This document shows positions 44,209 through 57,200 of a stretch of DNA of 64,000 nt, piece by piece. Within the stretch, counting starts at the first letter, position 1. Every line of letters begins with the position of its first letter. This stretch comes from Bryum argenteum (taxonomy: Eukaryota; Streptophyta; Bryopsida; Bryales; Bryaceae): the NCBI GenBank assembly GCA_037043015.1, contig CM073325.1, forward strand, positions 18,393,001 to 18,457,000, in the 5' to 3' direction. Under the pieces are notes generated by a model, which did not search any database, was not told the origin of the DNA, and worked only from the letters and a program-made list of their open reading frames with translations. Position numbers and translations under genes: made by a program.

Positions 44209-47200
44209 GTGGAGTTTCATGCAATGGACTCTGTGACGAAATTTTTTCGTTCTCGGAGCGCCATGAGTTTTTCTTCTTTTGCAATCATGTTATGCTTGTG
44301 TTTCGTGATTGGATTGACGTATGGGAAAGAGTGTACCAATACACCGACGGAGCGCGCCTCGCACACTCACCGAAGTCGGGAGATTGCGCACGAGGATTAT
44401 CGTGCGCCTGCGATCAGCGGAGGAACTTCGTCTGTCGAGCTGCCAAAGTCAACCCTAATTGATGCATTCCGGAAGTTTTTCACCGGCAATGGAGGTCGAA
44501 ATTTCGTGGACGAAGACCTCACGGATGATGTGCTCGTAGATATTGATGATTGGGAACAGGCTTGGCGGAAAATGGCGAAGCCGATGCTTGGCAAGATCGC
44601 GCGAAGGGCGGACCACGCAGTAGCTGGTGAAACTGATGGAAATTACGTGGAATCTGATAAAGAAGTTGTGTCGCGGTTAGAACCGGTTGTTGCCGGCTTG
44701 TTGAAGGATGTCAGCTTGCACAAGGTAAACAAACGTTAACGGATCAGCTTTGCTACATTGATTACGTGTATACTTTCGAGACGCGCCAATGCAATCTTTC
44801 GATTACGAAGCAGCTTCTTTTCTGTTTTGAAGACTCTTAGGTGAACAAAATTGCAATTCACTGCATCTTGAAGTAATCAAGGTGGCGGAGTATTGAAGTG
44901 CTTTAGAAAGTTGAAGGACACTGTCTGGGTACTTATTGATTTAGAAGCTAATTCGTGTCTATATGATGAATGGTATTGAACAGGTAAGACTAGGAGCAGG
45001 CTCACCGCAATTTGAGGCTCAGAACACCAATCTGCAGTACTTATTAGAGCTCGATGTGGACAGTATGGTGTGGAGTTTTCGTAAGGTCGCAGATGTGGAT
45101 GCCCCTGGCGTACCGTATGGTGGCTGGGAAGCACCAATTTCTGAGCTTCGTGGACACTTTGTCGGTTAGAAATATCTCCTCCCTTCGTTATTTATGATAG
45201 CTATATTGGAGGAGTATCGCTTTCTGATTGTTATGAGCTGTTCGATTCAAGTATTTAAGTGCTTGTAAGTCTGGGAAGTTTTACTTTATTGAATCTAGAT
45301 TGTGTGTCAGTAGACCTGATTGATATACCGCATTGGTTTTATGCGACATTTGTCCGCTTACTTGTACTGGTGCAAGCATTTGAAGATTGTTGAGTTGCTG
45401 CATACAGGTCACTACTTAAGTGCTTCTGCATTGATGTGGGCAAGTACACACAATGAGCCGCTTAAGGAGAAGATGAATGCGCTTGTTCGAGCTTTGAAAG
45501 AGTGTCAGAAGAGCATCGGCTCAGGCTATCTCTCGGCGTTCCCCGATGAGTTTTTTGATCGTTTTGAAGCCATTGAGCCTGTTTGGGCACCATATTACAC
45601 GATACATAAGGTACAGACAATTATTTCAAGCTATTTGAATGCTATGATTCGTGTCTGTCTTTGGTAGCCCTTGTCGTTGCTAAAAGAGAGAATAGTTAAA
45701 GGAAGCGTCAATTGGTAATCATAAAATTGCATGAAATCTCTGTATTCTGTTGAGCACTTCACAAGTTGTTTGATCAGATTATGGCAGGATTGTTGGATCA
45801 ATACCTCTTGGCTGGATCCAGAGATGCCTTGGACATGGTCGTGGACATGACTACTTATTTTCACAAAAGGGTCAAGAGTGTAATCAAGGACTTTACGATA
45901 GAACGCCACTGGAGGTCGTTGAATGAGGAGACAGGCGGTATGAATGATGTTCTTTACCGATTATACACTGTGACGGTGAGTCCTCGTGTTGGTCTATCGT
46001 GTGAGGAGGTTGCGAACTGTTCGCCTTTGATTTTCTGACTTAGGAGGACAAAAGGGGTCGAAGATTCTAAAATTCGAGACCGTCAACGAGGCTCTCTCAA
46101 GTTGTGTTGCAAGTAGATAGCCGCTTTCTTTATGAAGTGGAATCACGAGCTGTTTCATTGATGTAAGGCGTTCCTTTGATCAGAATGACACGAAGCATCT
46201 GGAGCTTGCGCATCTCTTTGATAAGCCGTGCTTCCTTGGTCCTCTTGCTCTTGAGGTATTTTTCAGTCTATTCCACTGGCAAATTGTAGCTGAAGCAATG
46301 TCAATGCACTTATACATCAATAGGCACTCTCCTTTAATATGTTTATCTTCTGCAGGCGGATCAATTATCTGGATTCCATTCAAATACACATATCCCTATC
46401 GTTGTTGGAGCTCAGACGCGTTACGAGGTGACCGGTGATACGATTTATAGAGTACGTCATCCCTCTGATGGGCTTAATTCACATCTGATAATTATAGGAT
46501 GTCCTGAATACTGTTACTGGCGAGCTCACTCATTGATGCTCGAAGTTCTTGGAGCTATCCAAGCTCTTCCTACACCTTCACAGCTCAATAGTCTCATGCA
46601 CCGCCAAAGCTTACCTGAACTTATTTTAGGTTTATAGTGATACGGCATCATTGTAAACTCATCTTTCCCATGCTATCGTGCAGAGTATCGCAGATTATTT
46701 TATGAAAGTAGTGAATTCATCCCACAGTTATGCGACTGGAGGCACTTCGGTCGGCGAATTTTGGTGAGCAAATTTCTGCTCTTTAATAGTTGTTGCTTTT
46801 GATACTTTCCAAATTTGGATCAACAATCTATTAAGTCATGCTTTCTGCAAGCAACATTCTTAGATTCTGTTACTACTCTCTGAAATGTGAGATATGAATC
46901 TGTATGTTCGGGTGTGCCACACCATATTGTAGTGCTGCTGCCTCTCTCGTATTGTTCTGATTAAGGGATCCGCGAACAGGTCGGATCCGATGCGGCAAGG
47001 CGATGCTTTGACCACCACTGAAAATCAAGAGACTTGCACTACCTACAATATGCTCAAGGTTGGTCTTTGCCTCTCTTTTTCTGCTTAAATGAGTGAACTC
47101 TTGTAGATCGTCGATGCTCCATAATACTATCTGCAAAACCTATCGTCGCTTCCAGTTATTCCTCGCTATTAATTGCTCTAAAAAAGTGTTAGGTCGAACT

Positions 47201-49669
47201 AGTTTAGCCATGATCGAATGTAAACGGCAAAGTGAAAGACTTCCGGTTCAAAGTGCTGCATTGAAGTGGGATTAAGCACGGGCGCAAGAAGCCATTTCTG
47301 ATCCTTCATTCTTAAATGAACTGACGAGTACATGAAGCGACTATTTTAGCTGGGGCGACGAAACCTTGATCTTTATTATTATGCAGGGAGCATCTGATAG
47401 TGGCTGCAGATTAAAAGAAGATAATCAATATAGTTCCTAAGAATTTGCACCACTAATGTTTGTACAAATGGGCCTTACTGCAGATTGCAAGAAACCTTTT
47501 CCGATGGACCAAGGATACTAAGTACATGGATTATTATGAGCGCGCCCTTATGAATGGTATTCTTGGAGTTCAAAGAGGGCAGCAGCCTGGAGTGATGATC
47601 TATATGTTGCCGATGGAACCGGGTTCATCAAAGGCAAGGAGCTATCATGGGTGGGGAAACAAATTTTCTTCTTTCTGGTGCTGCTATGGAACTGGTAACT
47701 TCTTAACCTTTTCAGCCTTTAATGTTTCTCTTGTATCGTTTCATCGTACTTTTATCACTTTTCGTTTCTTAATGCTCTGGCCTTCACGAGAAGCAGTTGC
47801 ATATGAAAAATTATAGAAGTCATTTAAAATGAACTTACTTGTTCATGTTTAGACTCTTTCTCTCTGTTAGATCCACCATGCCGAAGATTAGACAAATACA
47901 CTAAATTTCCTATCCGCTGAGATCATATATAGACCTCCAAGAAATTAAAGCTAGGTGGACGATGGAGGCTACTCATAGAGTTTGTAGTGAACTTGATCTC
48001 GTGTACCAGTACACTAGTCTTGAGATTGTGCCTACTTTATTGCGAATTTAGCTGATTGTATTTGGCGTCATATATTTGTGGTGTTGGTGTAGCAATTGAG
48101 TCGTTTGCAAAACTGGGCGACTCTATCTACTTCGAAGAGGATGCCAAGACCCCCGCGTTGTACATAACTCAATTCACAAGCAGTACTTTTGAATGGGACA
48201 CTGTTGGACTCGTGCTCCATCAATCTCACAAGCCATTGACTGCTGAGCAGTCAGTACTCGAGGTGTCCCTCTCCATCTCTCGTGGAACGACAGTTGGTGC
48301 AAGCGATGAAAGTGCAGCAATCCACATCCGCATACCGGCATGGACACCACAGGATGGTTGCCGTGCTTATCTTAATGACGACGAGATCGAGGCTCCGATT
48401 CCAGGTAGAATCCTACTCGCAAGCCAAAGGTCAATGCAGAATTTATTCCATCTGTAACTACACTCATGGTACTTATTGAATTTGCCATGAACTTGTATTA
48501 CCGGTCAAAAATAGCTGATTCATGTTTTATTGATCGTTCAGGTAAACTATTGAGCATTAATCGAGTATGGAGTCCTGGTGATCGACTAGTGCTTTTGCTG
48601 CCCTTGGCTCCTCGATTGGAGAAAATTCAAGGTAATTACCCATCATAGTGATTAAGGAGAAAATTATGGTTTCGTGCAGTCCCGTGGGTGTTAGTATTCG
48701 AAGCCCAGCTGTTTCGAAGAAATTTCTATGCCAGAAAGAACTCTGTTGTTTTGATACATTCAATAGTCTATCTATACTGCAGGCCTATCTATATATTAGA
48801 GCAAGTTATGCTGGAGGTAGTTCACATCTTCATTTGTAGCGTTCAGATAATTGCTTATAAGACAACTCGGTTGGATGGTACATACAGATGACCGGAGCGC
48901 CTATTCAGGATTGCATGCAATAATGTATGGTCCGTTTGTAATGGCCGGACTAAGCATGGGCGACTGGAAACTCGGTCATGTAGGAGAAAATTTGTCCAAG
49001 TGGATACACCCAGTTCCCGCTGCCTACAATAGCCAATTGTCGACATTCTCCCAAGATCATGGTCAATCCACCAGCCCTCTCTTCCTGGCATGCGACAATA
49101 GCACAGCCTTCATGAGCTCCGCTCCAGAAGATGGTACAGACCTGAGTGGATTTGCAACATTCAGGGTGGCTGCTCCTATCAGCAGCTTTGCACACGAAAA
49201 GCGAGTCGTTTCCTTAGAACTCTTCAGCCAACCCGGCAGCTACCTGAAGCACAATGGCAAAGACAAACTCATCTCCGCCGGACCACCAAATTGCCTTTTA
49301 CATGAAACTGGGAAGTTGCCACTAGGTGATTGCCCCGCCAAGGAATCGGTGTTTTTTTATCTACCAGGATTGACGGGAGAAAGTGGTACGGTGTCGTTTG
49401 AAGCTGCCAGTCAACCAGGTTGCTTCCTAAGTTCAAGCAACACAGCGAGCGGCGTGTTCTTACGCTGTAAAACATCAAAGAGCGGGAGCATCTCCGCTGC
49501 ACGGAGCACATTCTCTGTTCGGCAGGGCATAGCAGCATATCATCCCTTCAGCTTTATTGCTGAAGGAAAGCACCGCAACTTCCTACTTGCCCCGCTGAAT
49601 TCTCTACGGGATGAGAGCTATACTATCTACTTTGATATTGACACAACCACGTTGAGGGCGATTTTTTAG
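44209..49669 (+). CDS. GH127-type beta-L-arabinofuranosidase with AbfB domain
   Basis: Secreted glycoside hydrolase (DUF1680/GH127 fold), expected to release L-arabinofuranose from cell-wall glycans or hydroxyproline-rich glycoproteins. Exons: 44209-44724, 44984-45164, 45408-45610, 45778-45975, 46184-46255, 46356-46451, 46684-46763, 46980-47058, 47484-47694, 48093-48404, 48542-48631, 48888-49669. All are GT-AG and in frame, 939 residues. A signal peptide (FAIMLCLCFVIGLTYG) begins after Met19, so translation may start there or at Met1. GH127 hallmarks: GHYLSASALMWAST, LNEETGGMNDVLYRLY, the Glu/Cys motif ENQETCTTYN, and SFWCCYGT with the Cys pair that binds zinc and supplies the nucleophile in characterised GH127 enzymes. 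The C-terminal ~170 residues resemble an AbfB arabinose-binding beta-trefoil (ELFSQPGSYLKH, EAASQPGCFLSS). Looks intact. Confidence 0.9.
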
Positions 49670-49934
49670 CATCAAGAATACGAGGACGATGTATGTGCGG
49701 TGTACTAAGGGCTTTGTTCGAGTGAGGAAACAACCTCGTGAACAAGTAAAGATGGGGTCATCTATGTAAATAGGTGCTCAACGCCAAAGTTGTAGTCTAG
49801 ATTACCCACCTTGAACATGCTGACTCGCATCACGGTCTACAATATCAAATAAATAAGCTGATTTTTCGACTTTTGTCTTTAAATTTCAATGTACATGTAC
49901 AATGTGCTAGAATACAATATTGTTGATCCCTGCT

Positions 49935-51312
49935 CTATTCTCGAATGGGCTTGAAATTGCGGTATGCAACAACGGCATAAAAAGGGTCCCTTGCAGCGGA
50001 CTGAAACAAGTTGGTGATGAAAGAAAGAGGATTAGAAGATGCCTCCTTGGGCTCCGAAGGCATTTTCTTAACGACCTCCGGCATGGTGAACCCGTCGATG
50101 CACTGGAAGTACTGCTTGACGAGCTGCGTGCGGCTGTAGTCACTGCCATCTCGCCAGGCAGCCACGGCTTTCTCGTAGAACATGCGGTTGCTGAAGCTCA
50201 CGATGCAAACACCGCCAGGGCGCAGCACTCGATAAATCTCGGCAAACACCTTCTCCGGTTGCTGCAGGTATTGCACACTCACGGTGCACACGACGGCGTC
50301 AAATGAGTTGTCCGCATTCTCCAACTTCGGGTCGGCGTTCAAATCCTTGAGGAAGAAATGATCTAGCTGACGATTGCGTTGCAGCTCCTGTGCGTTTAGG
50401 CCGTGACCCACTACACGCTTGTATCTCTTCTCAGCTGCGCATACCCCCAACACAATATTTTCATCATGCTAACGACTCAATACTAGAGGAGAAGCGTCTC
50501 CATCATTCGAACTACTGGAAAGATGTGGTAATTCACCAAGCCTAATGGCTTGTGCATCATACGAACTACTCAATAGTGCTGGATAAGTGTGGTATTTCAT
50601 GATACAATACTCAACAGTAGTGGAAAAGTGTGGGATTCCACTAAGCTCTTCACTGGTATTTTCACCAAGACTGTCTCATTCCAGTGGTAACTCCTTGTGA
50701 AATCTACTATGAGAAGCGTGGTATTTCCACCAAGCTAAATGATTCATTCAAGATTCCATGTGGAATTAACAAGCGTGGTATTTCCACCAAGCTAAATGAT
50801 TCATTCAAGATTCCATGTGGAATTACCAAGTTTGAAAGAATGAGACATTCTTAGTACGAATACTGGTGGAGAGCTTGGTGAAAATATCATACTTTTTCCA
50901 CTAGTGCTGCAAGGAAAGGAAAGGTTGAAGTGATTATTATTATTTAGGGTGGGGTACCTGGCAAATGGCTGACCCAGGAGCTCATGAGGTCCAGAACTTC
51001 GGCATCGTCAGGGATGCGCTCCCGGTACAGCGATGTGAGGGACGAGAGAAAAGCGTCATCGACGTGCGTGACCAGGCGGGGAGACGAGTAAAAGCCCCTG
51101 TCGGACGCCACATTCATCTTCGCCCTGCCCTCATTGCTCAACACCTGCCGTAGAATTCGACCGCCCTGCGATTCGGTCATCCCGCTACTACTACTGCAAA
51201 CCGGACTCACCCTCACCTTCGACTGCCGCTGCCTCGGAGTGGCTGCTGGACTCTGTGGCAGCAACGAGTGTGTCTGGCCCTTGAACAGGTTCATCGTCGC
51301 CATAGCCCACAA
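49935..51312 (-). CDS. SAM-dependent methyltransferase, plastid-type
   Basis: Class I methyltransferase of the type-11 family. Two exons on the minus strand: 50958-51312 and 49935-50434, joined in frame by a 523-bp GT-AG intron, 284 residues. The N-terminal ~60 residues are Ser/Arg-rich and low in acidic residues, like a chloroplast transit peptide. Motifs: EVLDLMSSWVSHLP (SAM motif I region, at the splice junction), RVVGHGLNAQEL, SFDAVVCTVSVQYLQQP and VLRPGGVCIVSFSNRMFYEK. The order and spacing match a conserved plant and cyanobacterial group whose substrate I do not know. Met1, Met4 and Met7 are all possible starts; the longest is given. No defect seen. Confidence 0.88.
50513..50830. repeat. 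Short tandem repeats in methyltransferase intron
   Basis: Two near-perfect 57-bp units starting at 50714 and 50771 (AAGCGTGGTATTTCCACCAA, GATTCATTCAAGATTCCATG). They are preceded by three looser copies of the GTGGTATTTCCACCAAGC core near 50525, 50590 and 50628. The array fills most of the 523-bp intron. Confidence 0.75.
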
Positions 51313-51551
51313 CCCTCTTGCGCACTAGAATTGTTTCAAAGTTTGTTGGCTTCGCCGCTTGAATTGTTCCATCGGTGCAAGAAAGTGCAGCGAAATGAAT
51401 CCGTGCAGGAGGATGTGACAAGTCAGGATGGAGAACGGGAGCTGCAAGTGATGGAGAGGGACCACGTGGGTCGACTTCAGCCTCTCCGAGAGCCCCTCTC
51501 TGCACTTTGTAACTCTTGAGCGAGCTCTGGTTCAGCCACACAGTCACTGTA

Positions 51552-52487
51552 CAGTGGGGTACAGAAATAATTCGAACTGCATTTGAAGGCAGTTTTCGAA
51601 AAAACTTCGAAATGTGCCTACATACTCAAAAATAATCGGAATTGCAATCCGTAAAGGGCGTTGGAACCACGTCAGAGTGTTTTACACTATCATTGCAAAA
51701 AAAATCTTCTTTTTTGTAAAATTGTTCAAAGAACCAAAATTCTACATGTTCCATCCACAATTGACCACTGTCGCTTTGTGCTTCAATTACAATGTTCATT
51801 TTCACTTGCAAAATTGATATGAGTGCCATAAGTTGTTCTTTAGCTACTTGAGCTTATTGTTGAATGTTCAAAAATACTTGCTCCCTCTAAACTTTTGAGT
51901 TGGAGTAGTTTTGTGATAAGTTTCCAATCAACACTTAAGGTGTGAGATTGAACTTTGATTTAAACTCGGCGAGAATGCTAAAAGAATTTGAGTCTGGCAA
52001 CGAGCTTATAAAAGTAATCACCCTAACTTTATCAAACCATCCTTTAAGTCCTTGTAGGACATTTCTAGTGGTGTGAATGGCTTCACAAAGTTTTGAGAAA
52101 AATTGACTAGTTACAAGCACATTCTAAGACATTCCTCCTACCCAAGAAACAAACAAGGAACATATCAATGATTCAATAAGCATGAGCTCAAGTATCTAAA
52201 GAACAACTTCTGGCACTCATATCAATTTTGCAAGTGAAAATGAACATTGTAATTGAAGCACGCAGTGACAGTGGTCAATTGTGGATGGAACATGTAGAGT
52301 TTTGGTTCTTTGAACAATTTTACAAAAAAGAAGCAATTTTTTGCAATGATAGTGTAAAACACTCTGACGTGGTTCCAACGCCTTTTACGGATTGCAATTC
52401 TGATAATTTTTGAGTATACATGCACATTTCGAAGTTTTTTCAAAAACTGCCTTCAAATTCAGTTCGAATTATTTCTGTACCCGACTG
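51552..52487. mobile_element. Tc1/mariner-like fold-back element
   Basis: 936 bp flanked by TA (51550-51551 and 52488-52489). Both ends read inward CAGT(G/C)GGGTACAGAAATAA. The inverted arms are about 300 bp long (51552 to about 51855, and about 52195 to 52487) and largely alike; each carries a mirror frame containing NHVRVFYTIIAK, because they are copies of each other. CAGT ends and a TA duplication fit Tc1/mariner. No transposase is present. It lies about 240 bp upstream of the methyltransferase start. Confidence 0.82.
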
Positions 52488-52489
52488 TA

Positions 52490-54248
52490 GAGTGATGCCA
52501 CATGAAAGGTTGAACTTCGGTTATCCCCTAAAGTTCCAAAAATGACTCTATTCTACTTCAGGACTAAAAAAAACTCGATTTGCAATGAAACAACAAAAGA
52601 GGGACAAAATTGTTGCACAAATCTTCTCATATTTCATTTGTATAAAAAACTACTATTCAATTTTAGGATAGTTTGAGGATTCTTGTAATATCCATGTTGT
52701 GACATATATTCAAAAGACTTTTAAGATCTTTAAAATTTGAACATGGATAGAAGTGAGATGAATGATAAGGCTATAGGTGACAAAATTCATCAGAGGTAAC
52801 ATTCTCAAAACCCGAGTGCCTCGGTGAACGGTTCAATAACCTTTTACGAGCATGAGGAAGATTTTAGCCTTCAAGCAATAAAAGGGACCGCATGGGGCAA
52901 ATTTAGCCTCTCCAAGAGCCCCTCATCTTGTGTTCAAGTATACTTTTCTATGTCTTTTTTAAATAGTCATGATCTTAAGATAGTTTCCAACAACTTCCTA
53001 GTTGGAAGCTTTTAAAGTACCACAAATTCTTAAAGATGAAATTTGGATGCACAAGGTTCTCAATTAATGGAGTTCAACTTGCTAAATTGAAGGTGTTTGG
53101 TCTCCTCCTCTTTGCTTTGTTTTGTATCCATGCTATAAATTGAGATCTTAAGCATAGCAAACCACTACTACGAGAGAAAGGGAGTTTGCAATATTTCTTT
53201 ACAATGTTTTTTATGATCATTGCTCAAGTAAAACAACACTGTGGTACATGCTTTAGCGATGTTTTCAAGCACAGGTTGGGCTGAAATGCACATTGTTAAT
53301 AAAGAAAAAAACCTCCTTGAAGACGCATGGTAAGTTTGAAAAAGGATGTTATTGACCAACAGAGTGGATCTTTGAGCGAGTAGGGTCAAATCAATGCAAG
53401 ATTAAATCAACCAGAAACTGACACTAGGATGCCCAAACCTACCTTCTGCATAATATTCTAAATTTCTGCAGAAATGGAGCCTCGTTATTTTTGTACATAA
53501 AAAATATCAATATTATTCTGAGAAAACTTTCTCTCGCAGGAATCGAAAATATAGATTGATTCACAACTTTCAGACTGATTTCTAAATCTACACTTTTTCA
53601 ATATATTGAAATAGAATGTAAAGGGAAAATAGTCTAAATGCTTCATAGAACAGCCTTAAGCCAGTGAACCGATGTAACAAGCAGTGAATGTTACATTGCA
53701 GACTTTTACCAATACTCAGTAACACATCATAAATGGACATTGGACACAATGGACGAAGGACCCCTGATCTCCAACTGAGAGGACTGCAAAACGGGCCACA
53801 AAAATTATAACAGAAACATATCAAGAGATACATGGGAAGTGGAAGATCTCAGAAATTGAGGCAGGGCATACCAGCAATGGCTGCCCTAGAATTGACGAAT
53901 AGTACAGCCCCACCACAACAAAATCACTCATTGACAACATTTTTCTTCCTGATCACGTGCCCAGATAGCTTCGGGTCAGTGGAAACCAATTCAAATGGAC
54001 GGCAGGTGCCAATCTATACAGTTAAATCCATAAATTTTCCTCCTCAAATCGACTCCGTTATCTTTCAACGAGGACGATCATCTTGCCGTTGTCATTCTAA
54101 TGACAAACAATCATCTTTTCGATCCGAGAAGCGTCCGAGTATACCATAAAAAGAGAAGACCGAAACCCAGAGGAATCTTCGAGAGCCAGCAAATCGGGTT
54201 GAGAAGCAATATTCCTCTTCAGGGTCTGGATAAAGGTCCGATGACTCG
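52490..54248. other. Intergenic and 3' region of the kinase gene
   Basis: No gene seen. At 53164, CACTACTACGAGAGAAAGGG followed by GTTTGCAA resembles the left terminus of the CACTA MITE at 25992. No matching right terminus was found, so only a decayed fragment is suggested. The last few hundred bases before 54249 are probably the 3' untranslated region of the kinase. Confidence 0.45.
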
Positions 54249-57200
54249 TCACTTATTCTGATTCCGGGTGGTGCGGGTGCTGATTCCGTGTAGCAACTTG
54301 GTGAACCCAAGAAAACTTAGTCGTCCGTCTGAGGGTCTTATCCATCCTTGAAATACATCAGTCGGCACTGATACCGCTAGTCCCACCTCCTGTACGCAAC
54401 ATCACATTCAAAAATAAGCAGCTCAGTAAACAAGACGCGATTTATAATACTTACAATGATACTACTGCCGGTGATAGTGACGATAACGATGGAAATGACG
54501 TACTCGTGCAAGTTCGTCCACAGAAATCACACGATTGCCCTCCTTCTCAAATATATCATAAGCGGCACGAGCATACTGCTCCCATCGATCAGTCCCTTCC
54601 AACTGGTGAACGCTTATTGCTGCTGCACAAAACTCTGGAAAATCCATCTTCTTGAATGACAGAGCATCCATCTGCACGTCACACCACGCACTTCTAGGTA
54701 AGTGCAGCCCATGCATCGTAACAAGTATAGCTCGAGTCGCCCTGTAAGCCAAACGAAGTTGAGAAGAACGACTCATGAGCAACAGACGATGCCTCGTTGC
54801 TGCCACTACCATATAAACAATGTATATCGGAAGGATTGTAACAGACAAAATGCAAGGTATACATACCGAGGTCAAAATCTCGAACACTCTCGACTCTTTC
54901 ATGGCATCTGTTAAATGTTTCAATAATGCCTGATGGAACACAAACAAGGACAATGATCACAACAGATACAATGGAGCAGGTTACACGGAGCTCTCAAATA
55001 CCCACACCGCACAATCAACCCAGAATTGATTACAGCCAGGCAAAATAGCAGTAGACGTCACTAAGAATCGCAATTGAAATCATGCAACAGACCGCTGCCA
55101 AGTATATCCGAAAATAAGCACCTAGATTCACCAACCTGTCTAAAATTCTCGACAGTTATTCGACCATTCTTATTCGGCTCCAGCAACGCAAATTGGGTGC
55201 GTAGATATAACATCTCGTCTTCGGTCAACGTCTTTGACAGCGCCTGTAATCATCCCATTCCGATCAGTTACAAATCCAGCTCTTAAAAATTTCTCTAGAT
55301 GTTGAAAAAGAGACCAAATGATTACAGAAAGATCAAATTACCATGATCAGTACAAGTATGACATGGTTGTTTTAAGGGCTCTAGATACGCAATGCAGAAT
55401 GAGAAAAATGAGGATGGTACATGTTCCAAATGACTAACCTTCAGCATGGCTCGTCTCATAGGAGTTGCACGAAGATAAGCTCTCACGAGCCCAAAAACTA
55501 TGATATCTAAAGGAATCTTCACGTCGCTGCTCCGAATCCATGGATGGCCTGGAACGACATAGATACACATTCACTTAAAATCAGCAAAACGAGCACAAAA
55601 CAGTCCAACTACTCCCACCCTAACCAAACAAAGCTGATGACCACCATCATGACAACTAATCCACTTGTTGCAAACGAGACGAGCAACACCGAAATGAACA
55701 TACTCAGAGATTGTGCTGCACTCATGCGTTTCCGCAAGTCTTTGTTCAGAAGCCGCTTCACGAAGTCCTTAGCCTCCGGTGACACCGAAGGCCACGGAGC
55801 TTCTTCGAAGCTCGGATCAGCCCTCAACACCGCACGGAAGATCCCCGACTCTGTTCGCGCCCAAAATGGCCGGCTACCACACAGCAGAATGTACGTGATT
55901 ACCCCTATGCTCCACACGTCAGCTTCCATGGAATACGATCTGTGTAGCACCTCTGGTGCTACATAATAGGCACTGCCAACAATATCGTTCAGTCGTTCAT
56001 CTGCAACCCAACCCTTAACATTATTATCGCCAGTGACTGAGACCCAGACATTTAGAAGGTACCTTGCACCTGCTAAGGAAAAAGCCAACAACTTGCATTG
56101 CAGCCATTTGAATAAACCGAAGCGATGAAACTCACCGGGCTTGATGAAGTCTGACAATCCGAAATCTATAGCCTTCAACTGAGCATGTTCATCCTTTGTG
56201 GTGAACAGAAAATTCTGCACGCCAGTTACCCAGAAACACCATCAGACCACCTCAGCTCAGTACAGGAAAGAGATACACCTTTCTCAGAGAGGATAAAACG
56301 AGACTACACGAACGTCAGAGACTTAACAGCAAATTTCTACAGTAACATGCGTTTTGGTCCTACGTAAAAGGAGCACTGTGCTCTCACGGCATGCAATAAC
56401 CGTCTACGAGCCGCATAGTAGATAGTTATACGAAGTTCTTCGCCACACACCTCAGGCTTAAGATCCCGGTGAACAACACCTTGAAGATGGCAGAAAGAGA
56501 CGATGCTCAAAATTTGCTGCACCACAATCTTCGCATCCTCCTCCGTGTACCTTCCACCTCTAATCAATCAACTCGAGACAGTCAGGCAACCATTTGCATA
56601 TAAGATCGACCCTAGAACTGCTCTACAAACAAGCAAGTCACACCGTCTCATCAGGAAATTGAATGGAAAAACCAGTCTCAGTGGAATCCCACTCAATACT
56701 ACGGTCTATGTGATGAGACAATCTAAAGAAACAGACACGTACATAATAAAGGGCAAAATCATACAATTACAGGAATCTCCTTACCTTGACAAAATTCGAT
56801 CCAACAATTCCCCACCTTCACACAATCTGCACAAGAGTACCCTACAGAGGTCAATATACTGTTGCCAAAAAGCAATTAGTAGTACAGATAACTGCAGAGA
56901 TCTGCCGGATTCGAAGCACTATCAGAATGCTGCCCAAGCTCGAACTAACCACTAGACTAATAGAACGAAGAAGTCATGACCTAAATCTTCACACTATTGT
57001 GACTGTAAGTCCTCGCACTCCCCTACAACAATGCTGAGGGTAGCAGTAAACTTACAGACGCACGTGCCATCCAGTCCATCACCCGACGATCATACAGAAT
57101 CCAAAGCATTGAAAAACACCGGTTCATAAACAACAGAGTCGACACCTTAAATAGAACTACACTACTGGCTGAATGATCGGCACTTACTCCATTACAATGT

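Noticed and set aside
51614..52443. Two small proteins of 67 and 73 residues sharing NHVRVFYTIIAK
   Set aside because: They are the same frame read from the two inverted arms of the Tc1/mariner-like element.
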